NCBI GenBank assembly: GCA_004764695.1
Contig: SMSO01000014.1
Span: forward strand, 1 to 32,426
Source: Schizochytrium sp. TIO01
Lineage: Eukaryota > Sar > Bigyra > Thraustochytrida > Thraustochytriidae
DNA: 32,426 nt
Direction: 5' to 3'
The notes beneath the pieces are model-generated. The model was not told where the DNA came from. It ran no database searches and saw only the letters and a program-made list of their open reading frames with translations. The position numbers and the translations under genes were made by a program. This document shows, one piece after another, positions 1 to 11,464 of the stretch (the first letter of the stretch is position 1; each line of letters opens with the position of its first letter).

Positions 1-311
1 TTTTTGTTCCATTTCTTTGTATAGCTTCTTCATCTATCCCGACTTTCGAAACGATAGGGAACTTCATACTTAACGTAAAATGCCATATCACTTCCATACC
101 TTGCTAGTGGAAATAAGTTGGTGGCTGTCGGCACTGCACCAATTTGAAACTACCTCAATTAACTCCCTCCCTGTTCACATCCCTTTTTTACTTTTAGATT
201 AAAAGATCGAATATCTCCCCATGAACATATAGTTCAATTATGGCAATTACGGCTATTTACTTATTATATTAGAGAATAAAATGTCAACCTAGAAGTTATG
301 TCGTGAATCTT
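1..311. other. Non-coding flank, nothing recognised
   Basis: AT-rich sequence with no convincing ORF, RNA gene or repeat. It ends where the left arm of the long inverted repeat begins. Confidence 0.5.
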
Positions 312-798
312 GGTTGATTGAGGAACCCAGCGCAGACAAAGAAGCACCCGTGAGGACAAGGGTAAGCCCAGGTGGTGAACGAAGAGGTCGCATGCGCGGG
401 GCGCAGTCGCAGCTCTTTGGGAAAGTAAAGCTCGTGTAAGTAAGTTAGGTTAGCTAGGTGGAGGCTAAGAAGTCTTGACTAATGTGGCTGGTGAGACTTG
501 AGTTACTTTGGGTAATTTGGGTGTGCTTGCTTGCGGAGGTTCTTCTTCTTGGAGAGGTATGCTGTTTCCTTATTGTACGTTAGCGTGCACAAAAAAAGGA
601 TATTGTTTATATATAAAAAAGGTTTTCAATTAGAGGGTATACCTCCTTTCACTTTTCTTTTTAGAGAAAATAGTAAAAGAGATCTTTAATTTGAAAGAAG
701 TCAAAGTTTTCTCTGTTTTATTTCTTGATATGAAATGCAAGGCGAACACATTCATTCAGCAGTTTGTATAGAAATGAAATAGATTAGAGGGTCATGGT
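312..798 (+). repeat. Left arm of long imperfect inverted repeat
   Basis: The reverse complement of 1049-1526 aligns along almost the whole of this arm. Shared landmarks in the same order include GGTGAACGAAGAGG (about 376), GCAGTCGCAGCTCTTTG, AAGTTAGGTTAGCTAGG, GGAGGCTAAGAAGTCTTGAC, GGGTAATTTGGGTGTGCTT, TTCTTCTTGGAGAGGTATGC, CTTGAAAGAAGT-like and TTCTTGATATG, then TTGTATAGAAAT. The arms differ by many substitutions and small indels, so the palindrome is old. A central spacer of about 250 bp separates them. It could be a foldback or MITE-type element or an inverted duplication. No transposase is seen. Confidence 0.85.
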
Positions 799-1048
799 AT
801 CCCTGCAATGCTCTCAATCCCACTATTAATCAGAACATGTAGTTATTTAACACCCCTTCTACTGGGCCAAGGTTTCCCCTTTCCCTTTTTCCCTTAGGCC
901 CAAGAGTAACAGCAAAGGACAAAAGTTGTATGTAAAATATTTTCTCCAGCAGATTGAAGACAATCAAATCTGAAACAGCTTTCTTAAATACAGCAACATT
1001 TACATCACTGTATTTCGAAACAATGACAGGCACCAAGAACTCTTACTT

Positions 1049-1526
1049 TGTCCTGGCCCTCTCGGCTATTTCTATACAAGTTGTCTAATGAATGCATTCG
1101 CCTTACGTTCCATATCAAGAAAAAAAACAGAGAAAACTTTTACTTCTTTCAAGTTAAAGATTTATTTTCTGTTTAAAGGAAAGTTAAAAGAAATACCTTT
1201 TAATCGAAATTTTTTTAGAGATTAAAATATCTCCTCTTATCGTGCACGCTATCGTGCAACAGGGAAACTGCATACCTCTCCAAGAAGAAGAAGCTCCACA
1301 AGAAAGCACACCCAAATTACCCAAAATAACTCAAGTCTTAACGGCCACATCAGTCAAGACTTCTTAGCCTCCGCCTAGCTAACCTAACTTACTCACACGA
1401 GCTTAGTTTTCTCAAAGAGCTGCGACTGCGCTCCACGCACGCAACCTCTTCGTTCACCGTTCTGAAGGCTAGCCTATCTTTCCACGGATCCCTTCTTTCG
1501 TCTCTCATATTGGCTCTCAATCAACT
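1049..1526 (-). repeat. Right arm of long imperfect inverted repeat
   Basis: This is the inverted partner of 312-798. Homology runs from the CTATTTCTATACAA segment near 1057 out to the CTCAATCAAC segment at 1516-1525, which pairs with GTTGATTGAG at 313-322. The spacer 799-1048 has only a short minus-strand ORF with no recognisable product. Confidence 0.85.
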
Positions 1527-2054
1527 GGGGAACGCGACAAAAATTCAATACAAAGAATGCAATCAATTGACACTATGTGTGAATCAGATCTATCGCTCGA
1601 GAACACTTAACAAGAGATTTAGACAGCAAATGCATATTTTACCCTTCAAATACCTGTGTATTTTTTTCCTAGTCGCTTAGGGTATACCCTTTAGTCTGAC
1701 TCAGAGTAATAATTTGCGGTACATTGTCTTGTGTCACAAAGACAAGAAAAATTATCAACTTTGACCCGGTGAAACCTAATCTTTGTAAATCTGTCCTCCG
1801 TCAGAAGAAGCAAACAACCATCTCCCCCTCGCTTCTCCCAGCCAACGCTTAGGTTAGAACACGCAAGGTCATTCGCAGAGCCTTTCACTTTACACTCAAA
1901 CAAACAAAAAAATACTGTGTCAAACTATCTCATCGTGCAAATTGTTAACTCTACTTCCAGGTACCAAAATTTTTTAAGTTCTTGTCAAAGTATATAACTT
2001 GACTATCTGCAAGTTTCTGAATCGTTCCCATCAGAAACTTGATTGTCATGTTGT
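1527..2054. other. Non-coding stretch, nothing recognised
   Basis: Only short ORFs without recognisable motifs or splice-site support. I see nothing here that I can name. Confidence 0.4.
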
Positions 2055-2451
2055 TGAGATCTCCAATCGAAGGAGCTACTGGATAAGACATTACTAGAGT
2101 TCTTGGTGTCCCTTTGCAAAACCCCATTAGACATAAGGTTTACAATAGAGCAAGAATAGGCAGCCAGTAACTAAAAGTGTGAATACACATTAACTACACC
2201 CAAGCGTGGTTTAGCTTGAATCGATGGTTGGAGAAGGTGGATAAACCTAACTCCATCGATTATCTCTAACCACATTCAAGAATGTCTTAATCTTCCTAAC
2301 TACTACATGAATCCATCTGTCCTGGAATTCATTCCCCAGGACAACAGTTCGCTAACACTTAAATCAACCTTCTTATAACTTTTATCAAGCTTCTTGCCTT
2401 CATCTTTACAGTCAACCTCAAGCTAATCAGTATCACCTTTCAGCACATGTC
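2055..2451 (+). repeat. Dispersed direct repeat, copy 1 (shorter)
   Basis: This aligns in the same orientation with 12722-13180. Long identical blocks include GTGTGAATACACAT, GGTTTAGCTTGAATCGATGG, CACATTCAAGAATGTCTTAA, ATGAATCCATCTGTCCTGGA and AATCAGTATCACCTTTCAGCA. Relative to copy 2 it lacks about 24 bp near 2165 and about 50 bp near 2441. The second gap lies between two TCAGCA repeats in copy 2, as expected for a slippage or microhomology deletion. No ORF is conserved between the copies. It may be part of the tandem duplication or a solo mobile-element fragment. Confidence 0.85.
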
Positions 2452-4271
2452 TTAGTAGAGAATACTTTCCGAAGGAAATAAAATAAGTCTTACTGGGAGA
2501 GAGACACGAGCATAGGTATAAGCGAAGGCTACGCTTCCAGATACTCTTCTTCGTAGCACTTGAACAATCACCTTTTGTGCAATTCCTTCTTTTTGATATA
2601 TTCTTTTATATTTTCTTGAGCTTGGAGGAAAGACGACATGAACAAAGATCTGATTAAAATTGCTAGTTCGTTAAAGACAGTTGCATTATGAAGAAAAGGT
2701 ACTTTCTAACTATATCGTACCATTTTATTATGACTTAGGGAGTGGTTATAATTCTTAGGGGGGTAATGGGCATAAATAGCTCAGTGTCATCAGTCAAATA
2801 ATTGATATCTCTTAGTGTCTCTTTCATCCTCAAAGACGTTGGTGAGGCAACCTGACCTTTAACTTGATTTCTCCAAATTTAGTCCTATGAATAATAAAAA
2901 AATCATACCACAAACACAAAGGGAACAAGCCAAACCTGCAACCATATGTGGCATCCACTTGCTTGAGACACATGCCCCGACAAGAACGATCAAGGTTATC
3001 AAGTCACAACTGCACAATTATATTGCTAAGGGGCTATAAAAAGGCGTGACTAGTGACCACTCGTCAATATCTAGTATACCCCGGTCCCATATATAGATAA
3101 CCTCTTGACATATATTAAATTTTGTGGTCTTTTCTTGTTATGTAGCATGACCATTCTTTCCATACTAACCAGTCAGATGGAAACGGGACTTAAAAGCTAA
3201 AGAGAACCCTATACTCCAGTAACAGGATGGGTTGTGCGTTGCTTCAAGTGTGTCGATACCAAATAAGCGAAATTGACTGTTGATCGACTAGTTTTCTTTT
3301 TAGTAAGGCATTCAATTCTTTATTACCGTATAAAGGAATACATTATTTATTATGACCCAGCATTGCTATATTTATAAAAGTTGCACTTGATCTTATTCGT
3401 GGTGTTTCCCCTCGGTAACACAACAATATTTTAATCTTGGTTTTGACCTAGAACATGCGTAGGCAACTTAGATGCCGTTTCTTAGCTAACGAAGAAGAGA
3501 CTGTGGGTAAAAGCAAGAATAAGTTATCCGAGGGAGCTGAGGCTGGTGAGTACGTAACGGGTCTCATCTGGAATAAGTTTCCACGTACTAGATCAATTAC
3601 GTCTTTGTTCGCATCGGCTTTGACAAGGCCAGAAGAAATTTTTGAGTAAAGCTAGCAACAGGTATGAGCAGTAAGAGCTTGATGAGCAGAATTAAAATTT
3701 TGATAAACTGGAAGCTGTAAACGTTGATTTAATTAAACCATTCTAAAGAATACGTTGTCCTTTCATGTTTGAATCAAAGTGACTTCAAGAATTCTCTTTC
3801 ATTTGTTCCCAGTACCCAAAGTGTATGGTTAAGATGCGTTTTTCGAATTTTAGAAGATTGTACCAAAGAATGAAGGGTTATCGTAATTATAGAGCGGATA
3901 GGTGATCTATGTTGCTTGAAAGCGCTGAACATCCTCAATGATGAAGAAAGCGCAACCCTACAGTGGAGCTGCATTTCGTTATGACAGATGCACACAACGT
4001 CCATTGCAGAGAACGGCCGTAGCTTGGTGAGAAACTTGCACTGATAGATATGATTCAACACCAGAAACAGCAGCAAAGAGCCTTAGAAAATTGCTACTAT
4101 TTAATAAGCATGCATAGTTGACGTTATCAATTATTGGCTTGCTTAGAAATGCTATTTCTTTATTAGCATTACGCGAAACCAAATAGATATTTACAATTCT
4201 GCGGCTTGTGCTAAGCACTACGCAGGCCGACAGCTCTGAAGACCTTCTCTTGAAAATCCAGTAAATGCTCA
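2452..4271. other. Gene-poor interval downstream of kinase gene A
   Basis: No product is recognised. A 64-codon plus-strand ORF at 3455-3649 has no motif or partner. Sequence from about 3780 to 4270 lies where the 3' end of gene B's RBR region would map. A few weakly matching blocks persist near 4200-4270, and beyond that any homology has eroded past recognition. Confidence 0.4.
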
Positions 4272-4579
4272 TTGTTTTGTTCACCTGCACGTAGAACTTC
4301 TGTGCGCCTTTGGATTTCTTTCCAAGCCCAGGCTGCTGCTTGGGTTGTTGCCTACATCATCGCAATAAACAAAAGATGATTCAAAGCGGTTGGTACAAAA
4401 CAGGTAGTTTTTTAACATAACATCCTTCGACTAGGTTTAGGTTTTATGCGTGCTGTCCTTCCATCGATGCCCACCCTAGCAGTAGCTGGTGGCTATGCCG
4501 CCGCTTTTACTGCAGTTTCGATACAGTTTTTGCAAAGTCTCCCTCCCTCCTCGCAGCTCATGCTCTCAGAAAGCAGACC
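4272..4579 (-). pseudogene. Decayed RBR-like C terminus of kinase gene A
   Basis: Read in frame past the gene A stop, this still aligns with gene B: the segments SCEEGG-LCKNCIETAV, TALNHLLFIA and WKEIQRR-EVLRAGEQ match SCEEGD-LCRDCIETAV, GALNHLLLIA and EKEIQRRIAEVARADEQ. Three further in-frame stops are present: TAG at 4493-4495, TAA at 4412-4414 and TAG at 4352-4354. Zinc ligands are lost: the CLVC pair has become CLDF, and the ACMKPEC segment has become ARIKPKP. The second zinc cluster (CPNC...FCAWC in B) is not recognisable further downstream. The ubiquitin-ligase-like module of this paralogue has therefore been lost. Confidence 0.85.
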
Positions 4580-7500
4580 TTACTCCGTAAAATCAAGACA
4601 TATCTTGCCAGGGATCTTGGGAGCTCCAAAAGCTTCATGTTGGAGTGCTTCAAGAGCACTTGGACGCTGACAAGGGTCTGTTGCTGTAAGAGCATCGATA
4701 AGTGTCTGCATTTCAGCGGTCCGCTCAGTAGGATACAGATCCTTTAAGCATATGCCCACAGAGTACATGTCCATCGCTGTTTCAAACTTATCTACGGGCT
4801 CATTCAGCAACTCAGGGGCACTGTACCGTGACGGTGCTTGGAGTGATACGTAAGTTGCAGTGTAATCTGCGATCTTGATTCCGTCAAAGTCACCGATCAA
4901 TGGCGTCCCGTTGCTTGTGAGGAAAATGTTTTCTGGTTTGATGTCACAATGCACAATGCCGTGGGTATGTAAATCTGCCACACCGATAAGCAGGCCTACA
5001 GCAAGTCGGTCGCGTGCTGCTTTACCTTCGTTAGGATGACTCTCAATCCACTTGGCAAGGTCACCTTGCTCGTAGTAAGGCATAATGATACAGCCACATT
5101 CCTCTCCATTAGAAGAATCCATAAAAACGCCAGTAATATGTATCAAATGCTGAGACATCACTTTCCTCATATTTGCAGCTTGTTTGTAGAAGGTTTTGGA
5201 TTGACCTGGATCTCCAAGTTGAAACTGTTTGAGGACTAGAACTTCACCATCTCCATCAAGTACTTTCTGAACTCTCTTGTTACCTTTGGAAGCAAAGGGG
5301 TCGCCAACAGGCTGGAAGTCCGAAACTGTTACATTCGTCAACCAAAGATCAGAACAAGCTACTTCCAAAACACCCTCTGCACTTACATGAAACCTTTCTA
5401 GCCATGCTCTGTCCTGCAATAGCTCAGGATAATGTTCCTGTGCGTGTTTTAGGGTTTCAGCAAGCTTATGGCGAAAACGTTTGCTAAGCATGATAGGATT
5501 TCCTTGAGAGAGCATGAGCTCATATTTCTTGATATGACTCCTATGATGCTCTAGTTCTTCCTCATTCAGGTCTTCTGCTTTGAGTTCTTCTTTAACTCTC
5601 TTCAAACTTTCCGTCGCTTTCCTCGATTTGTCAAGTTTCTGGTATAATGCCTCAACGTCTAAGGCATTTGGTTCTTTCAAACCCAGCACTACATAGTCAT
5701 ATAGTTCAGAGACCTCCTCTGTGGAGTACTTGCTCGCTTCATTCAGCACAGTGCTTTCTGAGTATACTTCAAAACGAGCAAATGTTGAACTTATTGCGCA
5801 AAGTATTTCGGACAAGTGGGCACTAAGTGTGTCGCTTCGTAAAACTTCGAGCTCTTCCTGTAGAGCATACTCAAGTTCACTTAATTCGGTCTCGAGCTCT
5901 ATGGCCCGCTCAGGTGTGCTCAGAGCAACCCATAATCCATCACCAAGTTCTAGCTCAGTCAGTCGAGAGATGACGCTTTTTACAGCTTGTTGGCTTCGAT
6001 CGCCAATGTTTCTTGGTCGACCTTCTCCATATTTTTTGTACTCTTCGATGCACTTGGTGGCCTGGCCCACGAGCTCTTGGCAGTATTTAAAGTCAGCTGT
6101 ACATGTCTCTTCAGTGACTGGTGCAATGTTGATATTTAGATCCTGTACCAAACTTTCGGTCCTCACTTTGAATTCACGCACTGCATCCTCATCACTTTTG
6201 CAAAGCTTTGCGCGAACCCATGGGTATACAACCTCCAAAAGCGAATGAAGGCGATCTCGCTCAGCATTCCGCTTTTCGGTGAGACTGGGCAAGCCATCAG
6301 CAGAGCATGCGCGAATATGGCCTTGTAGTGCGTCAAGACTCTCTTTGGAGTTCTTGATCTCAGCGGAAACCTGTCGCAACTTCACTTGGCCAAAGTAGCC
6401 CTGTATCGCTGGTCCTACGAATTCCTCAAGCAAGGCAATTCCAGTCTGCAAAGAGTTTCCTCTGACCCCGCCTCGGCCGGCGCGCAAATCCGAGACTTTC
6501 TTGGCAAGGTTTACAACATCAGCGAAACTCACGCTCGTGCCATCCAGCCGTTCTCTGAGCCGAGCAAGAAGATGTAAAACAACAAGCAAAGAGAAGATAG
6601 CAGAAGCAATAAGAGAGGCAGAGGCAAAAGTTAGGATCCCCTATATCTCAACAACACAATTCGTAGAATGAATGATCACAATTCCAAACACAGAAACCGC
6701 ATGAACTTACCCACATCTATCTGGACCACAAGGTTCCGTAGCAAGCCCTGCGCCATCTTTCTTGACCTTGGACCCTACAGAAGGCTCACGTTCTGCCGCC
6801 TCTGTGGGGGCACAGGAATCGGTGTCTGAAGAGGAATTAATGTCCTCTCCAGGAGAACACACATCCACGAACAATTCTTTTGGGGTTAAAGGCGAATAAT
6901 GATTGTAGAAACTGCGTTGTGAAAGAATGAAAGAATAAAAACGCTTGTTAGAATACGGTGAACGCAGCATTCAAAGAGGGCCTCGAAAGTTCGCGGAGAG
7001 TGAGAGAACCAACTAAGGCAAGGTTCTGCGCAAGGCATTGTGCAAGCTGGGAACAACAGCGGAGGAGATTGAACTTACAAAATTTGAACAGAAGGACACG
7101 ATTTGTGCAGAGACTTTGCGACGGCTTTTGCGCCCTCATCGCTAATGTTGTTGTCAGAAAGGCTGTGAGTATATATTAATAAGTTCATTCGTTGTCAGCA
7201 AAGGCAAATTTCAAGACAGTCAGTGATTAGATTGATCCTCTTAATTTTCACAATTTTAAAAATCACAGGAGAAGTCTTCTTCCGTTGTGCACGTCTCTCC
7301 ATCACAATTTCGTGAATAGAACACTAACATTCCTTTTTCCTTTTTCCTTTTTCCTTTCTTTCTTCTCTTAAATTAAAAACAAGTTCTTTCCTTTCTACAA
7401 TACTCAACTACTGGGACTACTAGAAGAATTTCGTTTTGGTCCCTATTCTCAGAACACCACCAAAAAAAAAAATGAGGCCTAACTACGCCTTAGCTTTCCG

Positions 7501-8489
7501 AGGATTCCACAAACGTACTACAGGTCTTTGAGGTTCTTGCATCCCTTCAGCGCCTTTGCAACAACCTTTGCACCCTCATCCCCAATGTTGTTTCCGTTAA
7601 GACTGTGAGTGTATGTGAATAAGTTCATTCGTTGGCAGGGAGGAAACAGTTTAAGACAGTCAGTGATTCGATGGATCCTCTTCTTTTCAAGTTTAATAAA
7701 ATCATCACAAAATCATTGTTCTTCCTTTGCTCTCTTCTGCTAATTTAACTGCTCTCTCTATCGCATTTAATTAAAGAAAACTCTAGGTTTACTTTTTCCC
7801 TCTCTCTTATAAAAACGTTCCCTTCTTTTTATACAACTCGATTACATAAGGTGGTTTCGTTTGGATTATCTTTTTCAAAACACCCCCCCAAAGAAGAAAG
7901 AGAGCAATCGTACGGGGTACGAGCCTAGCCTTTCGTAGATTACACAAACGTACCCCAGTCGTTGAAGGTTCTTGCATCCCTCCAGTGCCTGTGCGACGGC
8001 TTTTGCGCCCTCATCGCCGATGTTGTTATCTCTAAGACTGTAATTACATATGAACAAGTTCATTCGTTATCAGGAACAGCACAACCCAGCACAGTCAGTG
8101 GTTCGATTGATCCTCCTCTTTTTCAATTTGGAAAAGGATAATCACAGGAGAAGTCTTCTTCCGTTCTGCTCGTTTCTCCACTTTTCTCTGTATTCCATGA
8201 ACGTACTACAAGTCTTCAAGGTTGTTGCATCCCTTTGCTTTTACTGCGACGGTTTTTGCGCCCTCATCGCCAATGCTTTTCCAACTTATACTGTGTTTGT
8301 TGGTGAGCAAGGTAGAGTTAGTATGTGCGATCTCCAACTTCAATAGTGCAACTACAAAACTATTCTTCTACAGAACTAACTTGCTCTTTACACCGATCAC
8401 GCGGTACATTCTTCTTCTGTCTCCTCCTGCACTTACTATATTTCCGTCGTATCTTCTCTAATGTCCTCAATTCTGCGTGCGCCAGTCAT
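4580..8489 (-). CDS. LRR-helical-protein kinase, paralogue A (RBR lost)
   Basis: Seven-exon minus-strand model: 8437-8489 (ATG at 8489), 8207-8290, 7954-8037, 7519-7602, 7079-7162, 6711-6911 and 4580-6554 (TAA). All introns are GT-AG and phase 2, and the spliced length of 2565 nt gives 854 residues. Residues 1-17 are a short leader. Exons 2-5 each encode one 28-residue ribonuclease-inhibitor-type LRR (core LxxNNIGDEGAK; the first is degenerate). Exon 6 is an acidic Ser/Pro-rich linker. Exon 7 carries a charged helical region (about 198-600) and then a kinase domain with a candidate ATP-site Lys in VLKQF (639), HCDIKPEN (732-739), DFD (752-754) and APE (776-778). Exon 7 aligns gaplessly with gene B for about 650 codons. 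I infer a cytoplasmic signalling kinase because no signal peptide or membrane segment is seen. The target is unknown. Exon borders are predictions without transcript data. Confidence 0.8.
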
Positions 8490-8710
8490 CGTCTTTGAGC
8501 AGTGTCACCTTTGATGGATGGAGCAAACGAATTGATCAACCACGTTGATTGTCTTTTTTGCTTTGTCTTTGCTTTGTTTTGACACTCAAAGGAGAGAGTA
8601 GCTTGTTTATTGCACTACTGATCAGGAACGAAGACTTCTTCTTCTGAGCAGTAAGGAAGGAGAAGCGGACCCGGCGCGACGCCTCGTGACTGCGTCAGCA
8701 GAGCAAGCCA

Positions 8711-8744
8711 CGCCCACGAGCAACCAACGCGTGGAGGGGTGTGG
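8711..8744 (-). promoter_or_regulatory. Conserved GC-rich block upstream of gene A
   Basis: A CGCCCACGAG...AACGCGTGGAGGGGTGTGG block lies about 220-255 bp upstream of the gene A ATG. It is matched at 21173-21207 upstream of gene B, within a longer conserved flank (about 8460-8830 against 20880-21290). Retention of a GC-rich core in an otherwise AT-rich flank suggests a promoter element, but no known factor site is claimed. Confidence 0.3.
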
Positions 8745-8830
8745 GAGGTTGCGGGGGCGAAAAAACTGTGAGCTCACGCTGCCTCGTGTTTCGAGTTTGA
8801 GAAGGATTGCCTATTTTATTTTAGATTGAG

Positions 8831-9479
8831 TAGTGGTTAGGGCCTACTACTACTACGTATTACCTTTCATTCCTTTCTTGTTTTAAGGTGCTTCGCCCCT
8901 TTCCGCTTAAGGTGCTTTCATTAGTTTCCAGTATCTTTTTAATTAATGATATTAATTAATAATAATAATAGTAATAAAATTTAATATTTAAAAAAAAAAA
9001 TTAAAAACAAAAAACTGTTTCCAAAAAGGGACAACAACTTGAAGTCGTTTTTTATTGCTATCACATTAGTGTTTACAGCTTGGTCCAATTTTTTGCACAC
9101 AAATGAACAATAAGTGTATAGTCAACGAGGGAACGACCTGCTACAACACTGTCAAGGTTCATTCAGTCTGTCAGAAATTACATTTTAATACCTATATCAG
9201 AGATCCAGAGTCTTATGTTCGAGCTTGGACCCAGGGGTCAAAACAATGATTACAGGGAGAGGATGGGCGTCTGGAGTGCCCCCCTCCTCCCCCCTTTAAA
9301 TCTCAATGTCTGTCCTTCGATATTATCCAATACATTTCAAGCTAACGTAGCATAGTATATAACCTCATGATGATGTGCAGTAGGTCGAAGATTCTCGCGA
9401 AATGACAAACCCGAGGTTCGACTTTAGCTGTACAATTCTGCTTTAACACATTAAATAACGTGCACTGTGCAAACAATTG
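8831..9479. other. Upstream spacer with AT-rich tract, no gene seen
   Basis: This includes a tract made almost only of A and T (about 8936-9012, TTAATTAAT-type repeats followed by an A-run) and a C-rich run near 9281-9296. No counterpart is evident beside gene B, so it may belong to the insertion that holds the retroelement-like remnant. Confidence 0.4.
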
Positions 9480-9840
9480 GATCTGGTCCCCCAGCCCACC
9501 CGTCCTTCCGTACTCAGAGAATGTCAGCAAAAGGAATGAAGACCTCTTCAAGCACGTAGAGATGAGAGATAATCTCCTTCCATACTCTCAAGTACCAGAT
9601 CAGAAATGTAAACCTCTCCGTCAGAGGTACGGAATGCGATCCGACCACGTCGAGTTTGTGCCTCAGAGTTTTGATGCTTTGTACGGCTTGGCGTCCATGT
9701 TCACTTTAAGCCTTCATTCGAAAGAAGGTACTGCCTCATTAGGGGCCTCAAGAACCTTTGGAGTCCTCAGCAATTCAAAGATACCTATCGTAGCCCTTTG
9801 AAACATCTCCCTTAGTTCTTTGACGCTAAACTCCTTTTAG
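9480..9840 (-). pseudogene. Possible decayed LTR-retrotransposon RNase H segment
   Basis: One minus-strand frame, interrupted by several stops, reads in order: RTPKVLEAPN, then RLKVNMDAKPYKASKL, then RIPYL.RRGLHF, then CLKRSSFLLLTFSEYGRT. The order and spacing resemble the reverse-transcriptase/RNase H junction of Ty3-gypsy elements: (T/S)P-VL--P, then TDAS----A-L, then PI-Y-SR-L, then LK--R--LLG--F-V-TD. The match is weak, with no intact domain, LTR or integrase seen. It lies in about 2 kb that gene B's flank lacks, consistent with an insertion. It could also be chance. Confidence 0.3.
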
Positions 9841-11311
9841 TTGCTTCTAAGTGTATGCACAAGACTTGCATCAGCTGATCGTGAAAGCTTCTGCGAGGAA
9901 TTCTCTTGACGTGTATAAAGCGCTGATCCAATGTACCAAACATTTCTCTGGGTCATAGATTTCAAATTGTATTCTGTTCAAAAGAATCTTCGACAACAGC
10001 CTTAGTCGTCCGATTTATAGTTGGTTGTGATTTAATAATGTCAATACAAAATAATCATCAGGCTGGAGTATCGTTCGAAAAAAAGGTTCAATGTGTTCTT
10101 TGCGTCGACATTCTTCTCCCTGAGAGTACTTGTAAATTAAATCCCAGCGTAACTAGTTCACTCCGTGTTAAATGTGACATATAAAACTGTTTCACGACAT
10201 GCTGTGTACGAAACTCTTTGAATTAGCAGCAGCGTATGGTATTCCACGTACTTCAGATACTTCATCCCTTGGGTTATCTGGCTTATAAAACATTTGTACA
10301 TTACGGTTCTGTGATACATTCTTGAGTGCAGACAATTCGTTACTTGCAAGTTCTCTTTCAACTCGACAAACTTTTCTTGAACCTGCCTCTAGCTACAGGA
10401 AGAATGCATCAGCTTGTGGCTGTGGAAGCACCTTGGTATCTTCACCCAGAACATGCTAGGCTACGGGGTTAGATACCAGCACCAAATACTTTCAAACATG
10501 CCAAGACTTTATGATACCTGGACTCCTAATAATAAATGAATATTCATACTTACATCAACACTTTCATAAGACCAATGTCGTCATTTCTGAGGAATACGAT
10601 ATTGGATCCAGGCAGACTAGACATTTCTGGAAACAAACGTGGTAAGGTGAACACGTACGCCCAGCTATTCACATCGAAATTCTCTTCACTCTCGCCCACG
10701 TCAGCCTGAGCCAGGCGAAGTACGATAGGAACAGAGCAGAAGTACATGTGTGCTTAGTGAAAGTTGAATGAGTTGCCAATTTTCGAAGGTTTCAGAAGCA
10801 GCAATGCGAGTGCTCCGTTGCATTGAAACATTCAGAATTCAATTATAGTTTTTGCATCTAGAAGGCCACCTCACCTATTCGGAAGACTATTCTTTTATAG
10901 CCAAGCCAATCCTTTTTTTAATTCTCTATTTACACTGCTGAAGAGGCAAACAACTTGTAGAAGGAGATAAATGTGAATTGAATATTGGATGGAAGATGTG
11001 TACAGCACGAGTTGTTCGCCTGGAGTGTAAAACCTTCGAAGGATGCTGATCCTATGGTGACAACCTCTTTCAAAATGCTATCACTCTTGTCGATTCTGCT
11101 TTCTAGACTCATACGAATGAAGGTTGGAATCTAACCATTGTCCTGCATACAAACGATATAGTCGATGAATTGAAGGGTAGCGCCTGCCATGAGTACTAGA
11201 TGTCTTGCTGACATTATGCGCTAAGGCGATTATAATACTCACCTCTGCAAAAGAAATATTGTAACACTTTAGAGTTGCTTTCTATTCATGCTAAGTTTAA
11301 ATAGAAATGAC
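9841..11311. other. Unassigned interval between decayed element and 5S copy A
   Basis: Several short minus-strand ORFs (10158-10361, 10550-10747, 10930-11112) lie in series on the same strand as the RNase H-like remnant. They may be fragments of one decayed gene, but none carries a motif I recognise. About 50 bp next to the 5S gene (near 11230-11290) resembles the matching flank at 22090-22135. Confidence 0.35.
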
Positions 11312-11317
11312 AAAAAA
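11312..11317 (-). terminator. Pol III T-run after 5S copy A
   Basis: A run of six T on the transcribed sense strand follows immediately after the helix I 3' strand, as expected for RNA polymerase III termination. Confidence 0.7.
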
Positions 11318-11434
11318 TATTCAACACCGGGGCTTTGTATGCAGTCCCCTATAATACTACTGACCTGACCCTACGCGAGTTTACCTCTCAGTGAGGATGA
11401 GTTGAGGTGTTACCCGCGTGGTATGATCGAATGT
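11317..11434 (-). rRNA. 5S ribosomal RNA, copy A (divergent)
   Basis: The reverse complement runs from ACATTCGATCATACCACGCG to TTGAATAT (118 nt). It shows 5S hallmarks: helix I ends that pair, CCAC near position 13, a loop-C/box A-like GGTAAACTCGCGTAGGG, and a helix V/box C-like ATAGGGGACTGC followed by AAGCCCCGGTGTT. It has the same length as the copy at 22163-22280 and differs at 11 positions (about 91% identity). One change puts a C-A mismatch in helix I. It could be a minor functional variant or an early pseudogene. It stands alone rather than in a tandem array. Confidence 0.85.
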
Positions 11435-11457
11435 GACTGAGCAAGTCGAACTCTGGC

Positions 11458-11464
11458 ATTTATA
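11458..11464 (-). promoter_or_regulatory. TATA-like element of 5S copy A
   Basis: TATAAAT lies at -30 to -24 from the inferred 5S 5' end. The other 5S copy has TTTAAAT at exactly the same distance while the sequence around it differs, so the element appears constrained. Confidence 0.6.

Larger units (their letters stand above)
4272..8830 (-). repeat. Segmental duplication, copy A (core)
   Basis: The whole block, including introns and upstream flank, is homologous to 15650-21290. Exon order, linker exon length (201 nt in both) and splice phases match. Copy A has one LRR exon fewer and lacks the 324-nt exon insertion. With the 5S genes and the 2055/12722 repeats placed in the same order, the original unit was probably about 11 kb. 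Confidence 0.8.

Noticed and set aside
9460-9801. Plus-strand ORF of 113 codons
   Set aside because: No motif. The opposite strand of the same interval gives a better, though broken, RNase H-like reading.
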